A stretch of DNA of 64,000 nucleotides from Carallia brachiata (lineage: Eukaryota; Streptophyta; Magnoliopsida; Malpighiales; Rhizophoraceae). This document shows positions 46,964-59,720 of the stretch, in pieces. The notes beneath the pieces were generated by a model. That model was not told the DNA's origin and ran no database searches. It saw only the letters and a program-made list of their open reading frames with translations. A program made the translations under genes and the position numbers. Where the stretch lies: contig JADCRB010000096.1 in assembly GCA_021464245.1 (NCBI GenBank), positions 286,951 to 350,950 of the forward strand, read 5' to 3'. The stretch's first letter is position 1; the number at the start of each line of letters is the position of its first letter.

Positions 46964-48061
46964 TTAAGTCGTTGGCCAGAACTGTTTCTGAAGGTAGTTG
47001 ACAACACCCGCGTCCACTTGGAAGGCCTTGGTCAGAACTTCTGGATTGATGGGTGGCTTTGATCCAAAGACAGCGTTCGCAATTGTTATGACACCAGGAT
47101 TCTGGCTGCTCAATCCGGCAAACGCAACAGCATTGACCTTTCCTATGTTGAGCTGAAAATGAATTTGTCCAATTGGGAACACAAAGACATCGCCAGGATT
47201 GAGTTCTTTGGTGAAAAGGGTATTGTTGTTCTGGTTAGATGCAACAAATCCAACAAGGAGGGTGCCTTCTGTAACCACCAGGATCTCGGTGCCGCGCGGG
47301 TGAGTGTGGGGCGGGTTCAGGCCACCGACTGCCCAGTCAAGACGAGCCAGGGAGACACCGAGGGTGTTGAGTCCCGGAAGTTGGTCCACAAACACTGGTG
47401 TGACAGCAAATCCAAGTTTGCTTGCACCAGTGTTTCCAGGTTTGTTAAGCCCGTAAAAGAAGAAATCGTCAGCCGTAACTTGCTTTGGATCCTTGCAAAA
47501 CTTTCCATTCACGAACACTGCAGGTATCAAAACAATTTGTCAACATCAAGCAATCATCAATCCTTCGTACATGAATTATGTAATTTACTGTCTAGCGAGT
47601 GTCTCATAGACAATATATATGCTTGATAAAAAAAGAAAAGATAAATTGTTAGTGTGCTGAATTTGATGTTCCGACAGAAACAGGACTAATAGTCTTGAAA
47701 TGATATCAATAATATTTAAAAAAAATTTAATTTTTTTAATAAAAATTATCAATTATTATATTTAGAACATCAATTAAGACACTAAAATTTTACGCATATA
47801 TTAGAACTAAAAAAAAAAAAAAAAAAGACAATGTATATGGATAAGTACTTCGTAGAAATATTAAATAGGATCATTTTATGCCAATGCATAGTACTTTACT
47901 GAATGAATGTAAAGGAGAAATTAGAAGAAGAAAAACATACCACCATCAGCCTCCTTGACGGCCACACAAAAATCTTGAAGAGGACTAGGGTCATAGGCAG
48001 AGGCAAGTGAAGATGCCAAAGCCAAAAGAGCAAGAATTGCAAGGCAACGAGAACTTTCCAT
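46964..48061 (-). CDS. Germin-like protein GLP-e, B2 (intact, two exons)
   Basis: Minus strand: exon 1 48061-47941, intron 423 bp, exon 2 47517-46964, giving 224 residues. Signal peptide [17 protein letters not shown]…ASA before YDPSP; Cys32 and Cys48. Box 1 [10 protein letters not shown] gives His111, His113 and Glu118; box 2 [13 protein letters not shown] gives His160, with Asn164 after it. N138-N-T is a possible glycosylation site. The donor GTATGT and acceptor CTGCAG are standard. It is the only intact copy of locus e, since the B1 copy has a 1-bp loss and a truncated exon 1. Very similar to GLP-f, its neighbour on the same strand about 4 kb away. Inferred secreted Mn-binding germin. Confidence 0.93.
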
Positions 48062-48139
48062 TGTATATATGTACTCTTGTTAGACTTGTAGCTGATTATG
48101 TTTAGAGGGGTGAGATATATCTTGGATGGAAGGAAAGCC

Positions 48140-48147
48140 TATTTATA
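48140..48147 (-). promoter_or_regulatory. TATA box of GLP-e, B2
   Basis: TATAAATA on the - strand, 79 bp upstream of the start codon at 48061. Confidence 0.72.
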
Positions 48148-48650
48148 GGCGGGAAACAATTGATTCAGTCAATTATGAGAAATATAGTAGCAATATTTTG
48201 CAAGTTACTACCAGTACATTATTCAATTAATCTTGATCAAACACTGCTACTTTTAGAGCAATTAATTAATTGACCAAGACTTGGTTTTTGCATGTTAAGA
48301 CTTATATTAAGAATGACGTTGCCTTGTGTGTAGAATTAAAACACTATAATTACGTACGTAAGAGCAAAAAATATAAACAAAAAAAAAAATAGTTGTGATT
48401 AAGAGTCAAAAGTAGAGGTGGTCTTCAAAAAATATGGTAGCCGGTGAGTATGGTTAGGTAATAAAGACGTTTATTAGCATGAGCTTGTCTATCGGGACGT
48501 GCGGTCTCTATATGTGGGATAGCCGCGCAGTCCCTGATTAGTTCATTTTTTTTTTTGTGTTTATATAGCCTGCCGCTGTGGGTAGGTTGCCTCTTGAAAT
48601 ATAGAACATACCTCCACCCATCGGGCATTGTGGGGCCCTGAATTATTTCC

Positions 48651-48685
<35 letters not shown>

Positions 48686-49191
48686 TGGATAAGAAAATTT
48701 ATTATTATTTTGTAATTATGGTCAAGGTAATTATCTCCATCTTTGTAAGTTTTATATTTTCCTTTATAATTTAACTTAAAATCTTGAGAATATAATTTTA
48801 AATTTTAACTATTAAGATGTCTTCTGAAAAATATATTTTACTTTTTTACGTAATGCAACGTGGTTGAATCAAAGGGAGGAGGACATATATTTTTATGTTT
48901 TAATGCAGTTGATGTGCATTAACGATATTAACGATGTCATATTAGCAGATAAAATAACACTAATTGTTTAGGTATCAAAATCAGAGAAGGACCTCACTGA
49001 AATATCGTCGTCGGTGAGTATGGTTAGGTGGTAATTTGACATAGTTTACGTTTGAATATCAATAGAAAATTTCTTTTAATTACATTTTTGCCATCTTCTG
49101 TTCTTGACCGCTATTAATTCTAGTCCTTTGTCTCTGGAAGCAAGCAACTAGGACGGAGTCGCAAACTAATAAGTCTCGCGGGATAAAAAAC

Positions 49192-49447
49192 AACAATTTA
49201 GTACTAAATTTTTTGATATTTTATAATATGGTCCTAAACATTTTACTCTATTTATTTGAGTTCTATAATTTAGAATTCCGTTCCAATTCAGTATTGTTTG
49301 CACGGAAAATGCAAATGCATGTTAAATACATAACGGAATATGTGCAATCAAAAACATATTCTGTCCAAAGAAACTGAAGTTAGACAGAATTCTAAGCCAA
49401 ATGACTCGAATAAATAGCGTAAAATATTTAGGATTACAATAAAAGTT
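49192..49447. mobile_element. Foldback MITE, B2 copy
   Basis: Counterpart of 23353-23598 with the same inverse-repeat ends and a few extra bases (TTAAATACATAAC near 49321) missing from B1. Confidence 0.58.
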
Positions 49448-49454
49448 TATAAAG

Positions 49455-49824
49455 GTTAATATACAAAAAAATCAATTTTTTTTTTTAAAATAAAAAATTT
49501 AAAACAAACTTTAAAAAGTAATAATTTACTTTTTTTGAATTTTTTTATAACAAATATAATATGTGATAATATTTTTTGAACAAAATTTATTTGACTGGAC
49601 GATGTGACAATCATATGTGTTATTTAGTACTAACGTGAATATTTATCATATCATTAAAACAGACAAATTCTTATAAACATATCATTGTAACTGACAGATT
49701 CTGTTTATGAAATATCACAGTATTTTAAATTTATTATAAAAAATTTTAAAAAAATCATTACTTTTTAATATTATTGTTAAATTTATTATTGAACAAAAAA
49801 TTAATTTTTTTAATATATATTAAC
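49455..49824. mobile_element. AT-rich MITE, B2 copy
   Basis: Counterpart of 23607-23960 with GTTAATATAC-like terminal inverted repeats; more diverged from B1 than neighbouring DNA. Confidence 0.48.
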
Positions 49825-50985
49825 CCAAATTAAGAACCAAATGGTGCTTTTTCCGCTATCTTTCCCATCTCTGTTTTTTTTTTTAATTTTTTATTTTTTT
49901 TTACAGACCAGAGTCAACTCAAACATTTGAAGTTTTGGTGAGACTCTTGTACTTTGGAGTCTGTGGAAAGGTCCGCACTCGTACGGTTACAATAAACTGA
50001 TATCGTACGGTTACAATAAGCTGATAAAGTTATCTTCTGTTAAATCAATCCCCTTAATTCTCGCAAAATTTTTATTGATATGTATTTATGGAAAATATTA
50101 GTGGTCATATTGTGGTATCATACATTTTAGTTTTATATAGTAATATTTATAATTTTTATAAAAATAATTATATTTTTTTGTAATAAAAATTTATAGTTTA
50201 TTTTTTTATTATAAAAAATATGTATATAATTATAAAAAATTTGTGCGTTCCTGTGTACTTATTGTAGGGCATCAGTAGCAGACGCAGTATTGATTCGGTA
50301 GAAAAGAAAGGTAAAAGAAAAGGTGCTTACCAAGACAAAAAAAAAAAAAAAAAAAGATAGCATTTGTTTGGGTATTTTCGAAGGAAAAAAGAAAAGAAAA
50401 TATAAAGAAAAATAATTTTTATTCATTTTATTTTTTATTTATTTTCTATCAATTTAAATAATTAACTTTTATTTTTTCTCTCATAAATTATTATTTATTT
50501 TCTCTCTCATAACTTTCTAATTATTATATTTTATTAATTATAATCTTATAATTGCTGTACTATTTTCTATTCATTTTTTTTTCTATTCATTTTCTATTCA
50601 ATTTTTCACTATCGAATTATACACAAAGTACTCACTAGCTACATCGATTAAGTTAATCGTCGCTTATCCTATAAAATAGACAAAATTGTTACGACGCGAT
50701 ATTTAGTTTAAAATTCGTTAATATTAAAATTAAATATGAAGAAAGTTCATACGGTTTGATTGGTACTTGAGTGGTAGGTTTTCTTTATAAAGAAGATTGA
50801 ATGAAGGTGTAACGGATAACCACTAATCTCGACTCAAAGATCCGATAACGTAAGTACTAGCTAGATAATATTTTTTGTTCTAGCTAGATATTTTTTTTGT
50901 TAAAAAAAAGTTAATATTGAATTAAAGACAATTTCTTTTTTTTAAGTAATTTGACCCCTGCACTTATATGAACAAGTTGTTTTTC

Positions 50986-51016
<31 letters not shown>

Positions 51017-51940
51017 GAACATCAGAATCCTTTTATTCTTAGCATCCAAGAACATACTGGATACCCAAAGAGAGTAGAGGGAACAAGCCGTGAGGCCCCT
51101 CGCTTAAATCGTAGAATTGATATCAATAAATAATTCAATTTAAAAATTTAAATTGATAAGAAGCTTGAATTAAATTCGAAAATTTTAGACTCAATTTTGA
51201 CTCTCACTTCCAAGTTTTAAGTTTTATCTCATGCCAATTTATTTAATATTATAATACAGCATAACTAATTAACTATTCATTATTAGATGTGTGTACGTAT
51301 AAAATGACAGCATGCCTGATTTTAATCTGAACAATGACCAATCGGGAAACAATCCGGTCTTTAAAGCCCAACTTCACTCCCATTTGGTCTTTCTTAGAGC
51401 ACAGCCTCTGTCAACTCTGACATTTTTTTTAGCCAAGATATTCGCCTGCTCTCGTTATTTTTGGTTACACATTAATAGTAACTTTATTTATGATAAATAT
51501 GAAATAAATAATTATCGCAATGCCACTTTATCTATCTTTCTGTCGACGCAGTTTGCATTCCTCTCTTCTCTCATCAAATTTACTCAAACTTTTCTTCTGA
51601 ATCTGTGGACTAATTTATTTCGGGTAGACAAAATAATTACACTGTTAGTGAACAGTAGTTAACGCTATTTAATTAGTTGCTGAGAAAGTTATTGAGAACA
51701 AAGAAAGAAAGGCTAGCAACAATTAGAACGAGCTTCATTAGATAGGTTGCAAATATATGATGTCACTGAAATTAGAAATATTGTATTGAATTTAAAATGA
51801 AAACCACCATGGGAAGATGGGCAGGGCATACTTAGGCAACCCCATTATTCGTTACAACTTATTTTATCCAATAAATGGACCCCCTTGGAATTATTGAAAG
51901 ATAATTTAATTAAGACACAATAGAGAGCCACTATAGTTCA

Positions 51941-53181
51941 TTAAGTTGTTGGCCAGAATTGTCTCTCAAGGTAGTTGACAACATCCACGTTGACTTGGAA
52001 GGCCTTGGCCAGAATGTCTGGATTGATGGGTGGCTTTGATCCAAAGACAGCATTTGCAATTGTTATGACACCTGGGTTTTGGCTACTCAATCCGGCAAAC
52101 GCAACAGCATTAACCTTTCCTATGTTGAATTGGAAATGAATTTGTCCAATTGGGAACACAAAGACATCTCCAGGGTTGAGGACTTTGGTGAAAAGAGTAT
52201 TGTTGTTCTGGTTGGATGCCACAAATCCAACAAGGAGGGTGCCCTCTGTAACCACCAGGACCTCGGTGCCACGAGGGTGAGTGTGCGGCGGGTTCAGGCC
52301 ACCAACTGCCCAGTCAAGACGAGCCAGGGAGACACCGAGAGTGTTGAGTCCCGGAAGTTGGTCCACGAAAACTGGTGTGACGGCAAAACCAAGATTGTTA
52401 CTAGTGTTTCCAGGTTTGTTAAGCCCTGGAAAGAAGAAATCATTGGCCGTCACTTGCTTTGGATCCTTGCAAAACTTCCCATTCACGAACACTGCAGGTA
52501 TCAGAACAATTTGTCAATATCAAGCAATTAACGATACTACTAAATGAATCTTGTAATCTAATATTCAACGAGTCTCTCAAAGACAGTATATTTGTCTAAT
52601 ATGCTTCTATCTAACGGAACGCTATTGGATCAAATGACAAGGGCATTGTTGAGAAAAAGATGGCTTTTCCCGGATGAAATGAAAATTGGATTCATGTAAT
52701 AGGAGAAAGGTTTCCCATTCCTTAACCTAAAAGATATATGACCATGACATAGGGATTAAGTGGAACAAAATTGAATGAGCGCCGGAGTTGTGGAAAGACA
52801 GGTTTCTTCTATATTTTAAATTTTGGACATGAAACAATATGTTACTACATAAACATGGAAGAATTGAAATTTTAGATTAAAACGCTATATATGAATGGTA
52901 TGAAATGTCTAAATAAGAATTCTTAAGCAGCGAGCAACCAAAGCTATTACTCACTACATCATTAAATTATTTCCGTAGAAGTACCAAATAGGATTAAAAA
53001 AAGTCAGTGCATAGTACTCTAATGAATGATTGTTAAGGAGCAATTAGAAGAAAAACATACCCCCATCGCCTTCCTTGATAGCGACACAAAAATCTTGAAG
53101 AGGGCTAGGGTCGTAGGCAGAGGCAAGTGAAGATGCCAAAGCCAAAAGGGCAAGAGTTGCAACGAAACGAGCACCTTCCAT
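51941..53181 (-). CDS. Germin-like protein GLP-f, B2 (intact, two exons)
   Basis: Minus strand: exon 1 53181-53061, intron 569 bp, exon 2 52491-51941, giving 223 residues. Signal peptide, Cys32/Cys48, His110, His112, Glu117 and His159 as in the B1 copy. It has the usual Thr between the two histidines ([10 protein letters not shown]), whereas B1 has Ile. The C-terminus is WPTT. Exon 1 differs from B1 by a silent base only. With two near-identical intact copies, locus f is the best preserved of the array and may show a dosage effect. Same inferred role as the other secreted germins. Confidence 0.93.
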
Positions 53182-53262
53182 TGCTTGTATATATCGACTG
53201 TTGTGGACTTGAAGGTGCTTATGATATTTAAAGGGGTGAGTTGTCTTGCATGGGATGAAGCC

Positions 53263-53270
53263 TATTTATA
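53263..53270 (-). promoter_or_regulatory. TATA box of GLP-f, B2
   Basis: TATAAATA on the - strand, 82 bp upstream of the start codon at 53181. Confidence 0.7.
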
Positions 53271-55274
53271 AAAAAAAATCATTGAGCCAGTCAATTGAGC
53301 CATATAACTTGCAATATTTAATCCGCAAGTCACCACCAGTTATTATTCAATTAATCTTTGATCAAGCTCATTTTCTTAATTGACCAAGACTTGGCTTTTG
53401 CATGCTAGAACTCAGCATTAAGAATGACGTTGCCTTTTATGGAAAGGAGTCCAACACTTTGTAATCAATTGCAGTTTTTCTACAACCAACGTTTTTTCTT
53501 TTCTTTATGCAACAAAATAGATAGATGAAAAAAAAACTTTTATTTTCTGTTGAAAAAAAATGTCTCTGATTCCATAAAAAATAATTGATTGCAATGTGTC
53601 GATTCTACATCTCACTTTTCCCGTAAATTTAAATTTTTTTGGCTTGTTAATATACTAATAGTTAATTACTTGTCAAATTAGAAGAGGTCTTTGAAAAACA
53701 GCGTAGTTGGTGTGAATATCGTTTACGTGATAATGACATTAACTGTGTATGTTTGGACATGGTAATCCTTTATCATAACTTGGAACCTTGCCTTCATGCA
53801 TTATAAGAAAATAGTCATTCATACTTTTTACTATCTATATATTTTTTTAAAAAGTCAATTTTTTTAGTGCTCCACAAATAAAGTGCATGCAGTGCAATTT
53901 TATTACAGTAAGTACTTTGTTGTGTATTGAACTCATTTTAAGGTTAATAAAAATTCACTATTATTCAATATTTATCTATAAATTTTTTGAATAATTATTG
54001 TGCGTGCTGTGAAAATCCAAAAAAACTTTACAATTAAAGAAATATTCACATCACTAGAATCGGAAAGAAATTCAAACACTAATTTATTTTGTTGTAATTA
54101 TTTCATGGGGTTTACCAATAAAAACTGCACAAAGCATTATGCTATTATTGCTATGGAATAGAATGAGAACAAACCAAGATCATATTTTTATGTTTGAATG
54201 TAGTGGATGTGCATTAAAGATATTGACGTTGTCAAATCAATATATATTGTAATAACTAATTGTTAAGGTATCAAAATTAGAGGTGGATCTCACTGAAATA
54301 TCCTAGTTGTTGCGCACTGTCAGGTGGCAATTTGACATAGTTTATGTTCGAATATCAATAGAAAATTTCTGGGCTGCTATTACTTGGAAAATGAAAACGT
54401 GGAAATGATACTCCCCAGAATTATTAAGAAGGATTGTGTCCTTTTATTGTGTACAGTAAACAAGGGCTGCTACACTAAACCCATTGAATGAACATACTCT
54501 AGGAACCAGCGAGACTCAATAAAAAGTTTCTGTTAATTGCAGTTCTCCCATTTCGGTTAAGGACCGGGATTTCATCTAGTCCTATTTCTCTGGGAGCAGG
54601 TAAATACTGGACGGAGTCAGCAAACTTACAAGGCGGTCTTGCTCTTTCTTCTTTTTTCCTTTTCTTTCTTTTTTTTTTTTTTAAATGGACCATCATGGTC
54701 AATAACATCATCTCAGATAAAAAAAAACGAACAAAAAACAAAAACAAAAACAAATAGGGGTGTTTGTGATTGTGAAACTATCATATTGTAGAGTCATTGC
54801 AAGGATGCAGTCTTACTGTTATAATGGAGTAACTTTATCTTTAAATCAATACTCCCAAATTTTTACATAATTTTCATTGAAAGCTATTTATTGTTGGCCA
54901 TCAGTAGCAGTATGGATCTGGCGGAAAAGTTATTAAGCTTTTAGTCTCACCTATAAGCCAAAAAAAGAAAAAATGAAAACAAAACTGGGGAATATATTTA
55001 TTGTTTCTGTTTTCAAGAAAACAATAACGGAGACTAAAAGAGTGATTTAAAAAAAAAATACAAAACAAGCAAAAGGGAAATATTTTTTTGGTCGAAATTC
55101 TTTCCAAGATTAGAATTTGAGAGTTGAACGATAAAAGTTTAAATTTTCAATCATTAAAGTCTCAGGAGGGATCACAAAAGGAACACTTTGGGAGTTGCCT
55201 TTTACGTTTTTTTTTTTTTTGATCCTTTGTTTTCCAAATTAAGAAAAAAATCACCACATAACAAAAGCAATGAG
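53271..55274. other. Spacer between GLP-f (B2) and block B3
   Basis: Non-coding counterpart of 27114-29059. It contains about 79 bp near 54404-54482 absent from B1. No gene recognised. Confidence 0.6.
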
Positions 55275-56319
55275 GTGCCTAAAGAAGAATAAGCTGAGAT
55301 TTTCTCTTAATTTTTTTAACATGTATGGAATAATGCTATCCATCTCAACTTGATATCATGAATTGTACCAAATAGATTAAAAAGAAAAAAAATTAAATTA
55401 ATTTTAAAAAGATTGTATTTAATAATTTTCTCTTATTTCTTTTAATTTCATCTCTTTTTTTATAACTATATTCAGACTATATAATCATGATATTTAGTCA
55501 AAATAAATATCACTACTCAAATGTATGTATACATAGATATAGATTAAAGAAATAACTTCATTCACTAATGCCAGTCCAAGCACTAGAAAGTCCCTGTTCA
55601 ATTGGTTATTGTATTAATTAGGGTCTAAGAAATATCAAAAAAAATCTTGGTGGCTTCAATTAAGTTATTTAAAAGTAAAAATAAAATAAAATGCATAATT
55701 GGATGATTGAATTTATTAAAAAAAAAACTGTCAAGTACTATTAAAATAATACTTTAAAATAATACTTTGTTACTTCTTTTTGCTCCTATTTGAAATTGAA
55801 GTTATGTAATATTATTTAATAGACCAAAAAATACATGAAAAATTTAGACATAAAATGAAGATACATGCTACTATTTGAATCTTAATTATTAATTGAATGA
55901 GTTGCCTAGTACAGTTTATATAGTGAGACTTGCTTAAAATATGATGGACTACACTCATTCTCACGTGCTGCGCAGGTTTTATATAATTATTAATATGTTT
56001 CTTATATTATTAAATTAAGAAATTTTCTTTGGAAGAGTACTTATTTTTTTTCTATTACCTTTATTAATCTTTATATAAGCTTTTACATATGTAAAATTAG
56101 AGAGATGTAATTTCTATGTGATCACTTATATCCTTATATTCATAAGAAATTTGGATAATTCTCCGATTCAAAATCCAGAATTAGTAGTTCAAGATTTTTT
56201 TTTTCTTATATCTATAACTATTTTTCTAAATTGAAAAGCAGAACAATCACAATATATAAAAATGCCAAAGGAAAAAGAATCAATGTAGTAACAAGCACAT
56301 GTCTGTGTAAAGAAGAAAA

Positions 56320-56797
56320 TCTCACAAACAGAATTATTTTTTTACACTCACAAACAGTCTACTTTGTAATCACATGAGAAATAAATGATTAAATGATTGA
56401 ATTATTATTTATATAAAAATACATTTAATTACATAAAAAAATAAAAAAATAGTTTTAAAGCTCAAATTTTACGAAATATAATTATAATATTTATTATGTA
56501 AATAATTAATAATATTTTTTATTTTTCATGGCATAAATTTTTCTTATTATTACAAATATAAATATAGAATTCCATCATTACAATTATTGTGTTAAATTGT
56601 ACAAAAAAATTTGTATGTCTATTTGGTGTATCTCTCTTCTTAAGATGTACTTAATGATATGATTTCTTTATATAAAGGTAAATATTATTACAGACATTAA
56701 CCCGATTGGGTCAACTAATGACCTACTGGTTTAATCAATAATGTATTGACTCAATTTTCTATCCGGGTCAATATTCGAGCCGAGTTTTATAATTATG
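56320..56797. mobile_element. hAT-like MITE, B3, right-hand remnant
   Basis: Only the right part of the element survives, ending at 56797 followed by AGCTTAAT (56798-56805). The left part was removed by the deletion near 56319. Confidence 0.7.
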
Positions 56798-57825
56798 AGC
56801 TTAATAATTGGAAGTGTGAGTTTTAGTGGAGAATACAATAATTCAAGTTTACAACCCATTACTCATTTAGCTTACAAATCTGGTACTAATTAGTTGTATT
56901 TGAGTTTTTTGCTTTTTTTTTTTTTTTGCTTTGTTTTTTTTTTTTTTTTTTGGGTTAGCTGTGTTTGGCTTCTATATGTTGAATAATTGTATTTTCTGCA
57001 TTTGTCCATATGGAGGGAGGTGTTGAAAAAGACAACACCTAGACTCTTAAGTTTTTGGACTACGGAGACTAAGGTGTCCCAAGTAGTCGGACCAATTAAC
57101 TTGCCTTCCCTAGAAATTTATTTTTATTTTCAGCCAAAAACTTTTGGTTTGGAATTATAATTAGGAGATTCTACATTCTTTTTCGGAGATTTATAATGAT
57201 AAAAAGATATTTGAATTATTTTTAAACAAATGATGGGAGACATAACATGGTACATGATTTTCTTTTTCTTTGTAAACGATCAAGCCATTTTTGATTGTAA
57301 AGATAGTGAGCAATATTATGTAATTTTCAGTTACTATATCTATCTTTAATCAAGAAAGAAATTTCATGCATTAGTTACCTGATTATATATAGTAACCAAA
57401 TTATGTCAATGATATAAGGGCTATTGAACCCAATTGTATGCAATTTCCTTCTTCTTGTTTGAATATTTATTAGAAATGAAATTTTATTAATTACTTTGCT
57501 ATAGATACTTTTCTCTCAGATTATACTATTGTGATAAGATATCAATGGACTTTAGTCAAGTGACAGTGAATTTCAGTTCTAAGAATATATGGAAACGACT
57601 TCAATTTTTTAACGTTCTTAAGCACACACACCCAAATTAAAAGGATAAGCCTTGAAAACATCCAAAATAGAAAAATTTTATCCTAAGAGCATAATATATG
57701 GAAACAAGTTTAATTTCCAGTATCCTTAAGTTAAACAAAAAAAAAAAAAAGCTTTGAAAATTTCCAAAATAAAAAATCTTACCCATTTGGAAATAGCATG
57801 ACTGGCTGTCTCAATGGTTCTCCTC

Positions 57826-57831
57826 TATAAA
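57826..57831 (+). promoter_or_regulatory. TATA box of GLP-a, B3
   Basis: TATAAA 87 bp before the last base ahead of the ATG at 57918. Confidence 0.7.
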
Positions 57832-57917
57832 TGCTCTCGTTTCCCACCGAAGTCATCTCACCCCACAACAAAACCAAAGGAACAGAAGTTACAGTGCTGT
57901 TGGAGTACAGTAGCAAA

Positions 57918-59498
57918 ATGAAAGGCGTTCGTTTCCTTACAGCTCTAGCTATCTTTGCTTTGGCATCTTTCCTTGTCTCTGCCTATGACCCCAGTCTTCT
58001 TCAGGACTTTTGTGTGGCCATCCAGGAGCCTAATGGTGGTATGTTTGCATCAGTACGTTGGCCCTCATAGCTAGAGTCTTTGAGATTCTATCATAATATA
58101 TTAATTCTTTTTGATGCCCAAAATTGGTTCGAGAAAGTACCATAAACATCACCAATCATTATAGTTTAATGATTATAAGATTCGTTCATATTATAAGTTA
58201 TAAATTCAAACTAAAAGTGTGTTTAATTCTGAATAGTTTTGGGAGTAGTTACTAGATTCAGTGTAGGGTGTTACACAATATATATATATATATGTAAGTA
58301 TTATATTTTGATGTTTGCTTGTTATGTTGCACGAACACCGATACAGATATAGTGAATACAGATATAACAATACGTAAATCTTAACACATATGCACACACA
58401 CATGCACGCTCGCACACGTACACAGATATTGCATTTATATACAAATATAAATTTAAGTAAATGTTATTATTTTAAAAATTATAACCAAAATTTTAAATTA
58501 AATTTAATTACTGTTAAAATAAATCTTATTATATATATATGGGTATATTTGAGATCTTATACTACAAACTAAATAAATACTAATACTAGAGAATATACAA
58601 TCTAAAAAAAAAAAAAAAAAGTACAATTTAAAAAAAAAAAATCCTCCTTCCCCCGGGACTTTCTTTTGAAATTTATTAAAAAAATTATAAAACAATTGGC
58701 AGTCAAGCCATCAAATCATATCCATCATAATCATCATCGTTTTTTTTTCTTATTTTTTTTAAACCGTGTCTTAACTGTGTTATTAATATGTCAGAGATGT
58801 ATCTAATTTTTTTTTTTTTTGATATACATATTTTGGTGTATCGGACATATGTTTATATCCTATCCAACGAGTGTACAGCACGGATACTTCATTAAAATAC
58901 ATGTGTCTGTGTATCCTTGTTTGCTTGATGTTTAACTAAATGTTCGGTAACTGCAGCGTTCGTGAACGGGAAGTTCTGCAAGAATCCAAAGCTTGTAACT
59001 GCGGATGATTTCTACTTCCAAGGGCTAAACACTTCTGCAAACACTAACGCCAGCAAACTTGGTTTTGGGATCAAACCAGTCTTCGTTGACCAACTTCCGG
59101 GACTCAACACTTTGGGCGTCTCCATGGCTCGTCTTGACTTCGCAGTGGGCGGTGTGGCGCCACCGCACACTCACCCTCGTGCCACGGAGATGGTGGTGGT
59201 TACACAGGGCACCCTCCTTGCTGGATTTGTTGCATCCAGCCAGAACAATGCCCTTTTCACCAAAGTCCTAAATGCGGGAGATGTCTTTGTGTTCCCAATT
59301 GGACAAATTCATTTCCTATACAACATAGGAAAGGTCAATGCTGTTGCATTCGCTGCAATCAGCAGCCAAAATCCTGGTGTCATATTAGTTCCATTTTCTG
59401 TCTTTGGATCAAAACCGCCCATCAAGGAAGACATTCTTGCCAAGTCCTTCCAAGTCAACGTGGATGTTATCAAGCAACTTCAGAAGCCATATGCTTAA
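57918..59498 (+). CDS. Germin-like protein GLP-a, B3 (intact, two exons)
   Basis: CDS 57918-58038 plus 58957-59498 gives 220 residues; the intron is 918 bp with donor GTATGT and acceptor ACTGCAG. Signal peptide and Cys32/Cys48 as in B1. Box 1 [10 protein letters not shown] (His111, His113, Glu118) and box 2 (His159) are conserved. It differs from B1 by K for Q in NGKFC, SANT for PATT around residues 67-70, and a C-terminus ending PYA. The normal stop TAA is present here, followed by TGACTTAAAAAG, so this is probably the ancestral end and B1/B2 lost eight bases. The intron carries the extra roughly 270 bp (TA repeats, poly-A) shared with B2 but not B1. Confidence 0.93.
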
Positions 59499-59720
59499 TG
59501 ACTTAAAAAGATGATCGTAGACCCACATTAAGATTGGGGCCCTTCCTGTTGATCTTGATTGTATGTGTTAACTTCCATTAAATCTATTAGAGGCCATTCA
59601 TATATTTTGTGAAAGTCTTTAGCATGATAAAGGAAATTTTGCCTTATTTCGTATTTTTGGCCATCGTGTTGAACTTTAAACTTAATTTTTTTTTATTTTC
59701 TATCAGATTTTATATTCACC

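Larger units (their letters stand above)
48148..51940. other. Intergenic region between GLP-e and GLP-f, B2
   Basis: Counterpart of 22277-25788. It contains the TA microsatellite (48652-48682), the two MITEs (about 49192-49447 and 49455-49824) and about 220-300 bp near 50190-50460 that are absent or rearranged in B1. No gene recognised; the open frame 51312-51662 lies in AT-rich spacer and is interrupted in B1. Confidence 0.5.
29060..55274. repeat. Tandem segmental duplication, block B2
   Basis: Second copy of the unit, 26.2 kb, with the same six GLP loci in the same order and orientation as B1. It lacks the copia element and so shows the pre-insertion state. It also keeps sequence lost from B1, such as the GLP-d intron region and the GLP-e exon 1/intron. 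Identity to B1 varies along its length: from GLP-a exon 2 to about 36500 it is almost identical to B1, while GLP-a exon 1, its intron and upstream flank are closer to B3. Confidence 0.93.
55275..59720. repeat. Tandem segmental duplication, block B3 (partial)
   Basis: Third copy, containing only the upstream region and GLP-a. Homology to the other blocks fades about 220 bp after the GLP-a stop codon, near 59720, where unrelated retroelement-rich sequence begins. An internal deletion near 56319 removes the equivalent of about 1.23 kb of B2 (about 30091-31320), including the left half of the hAT-like MITE. This is the edge of the array, or a point where it was broken by rearrangement. Confidence 0.88.

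Noticed and set aside
51312..51662. 116-codon open frame upstream of GLP-f in B2
   Set aside because: The B1 counterpart (from about 25160) is broken by indels; composition is that of AT-rich spacer.
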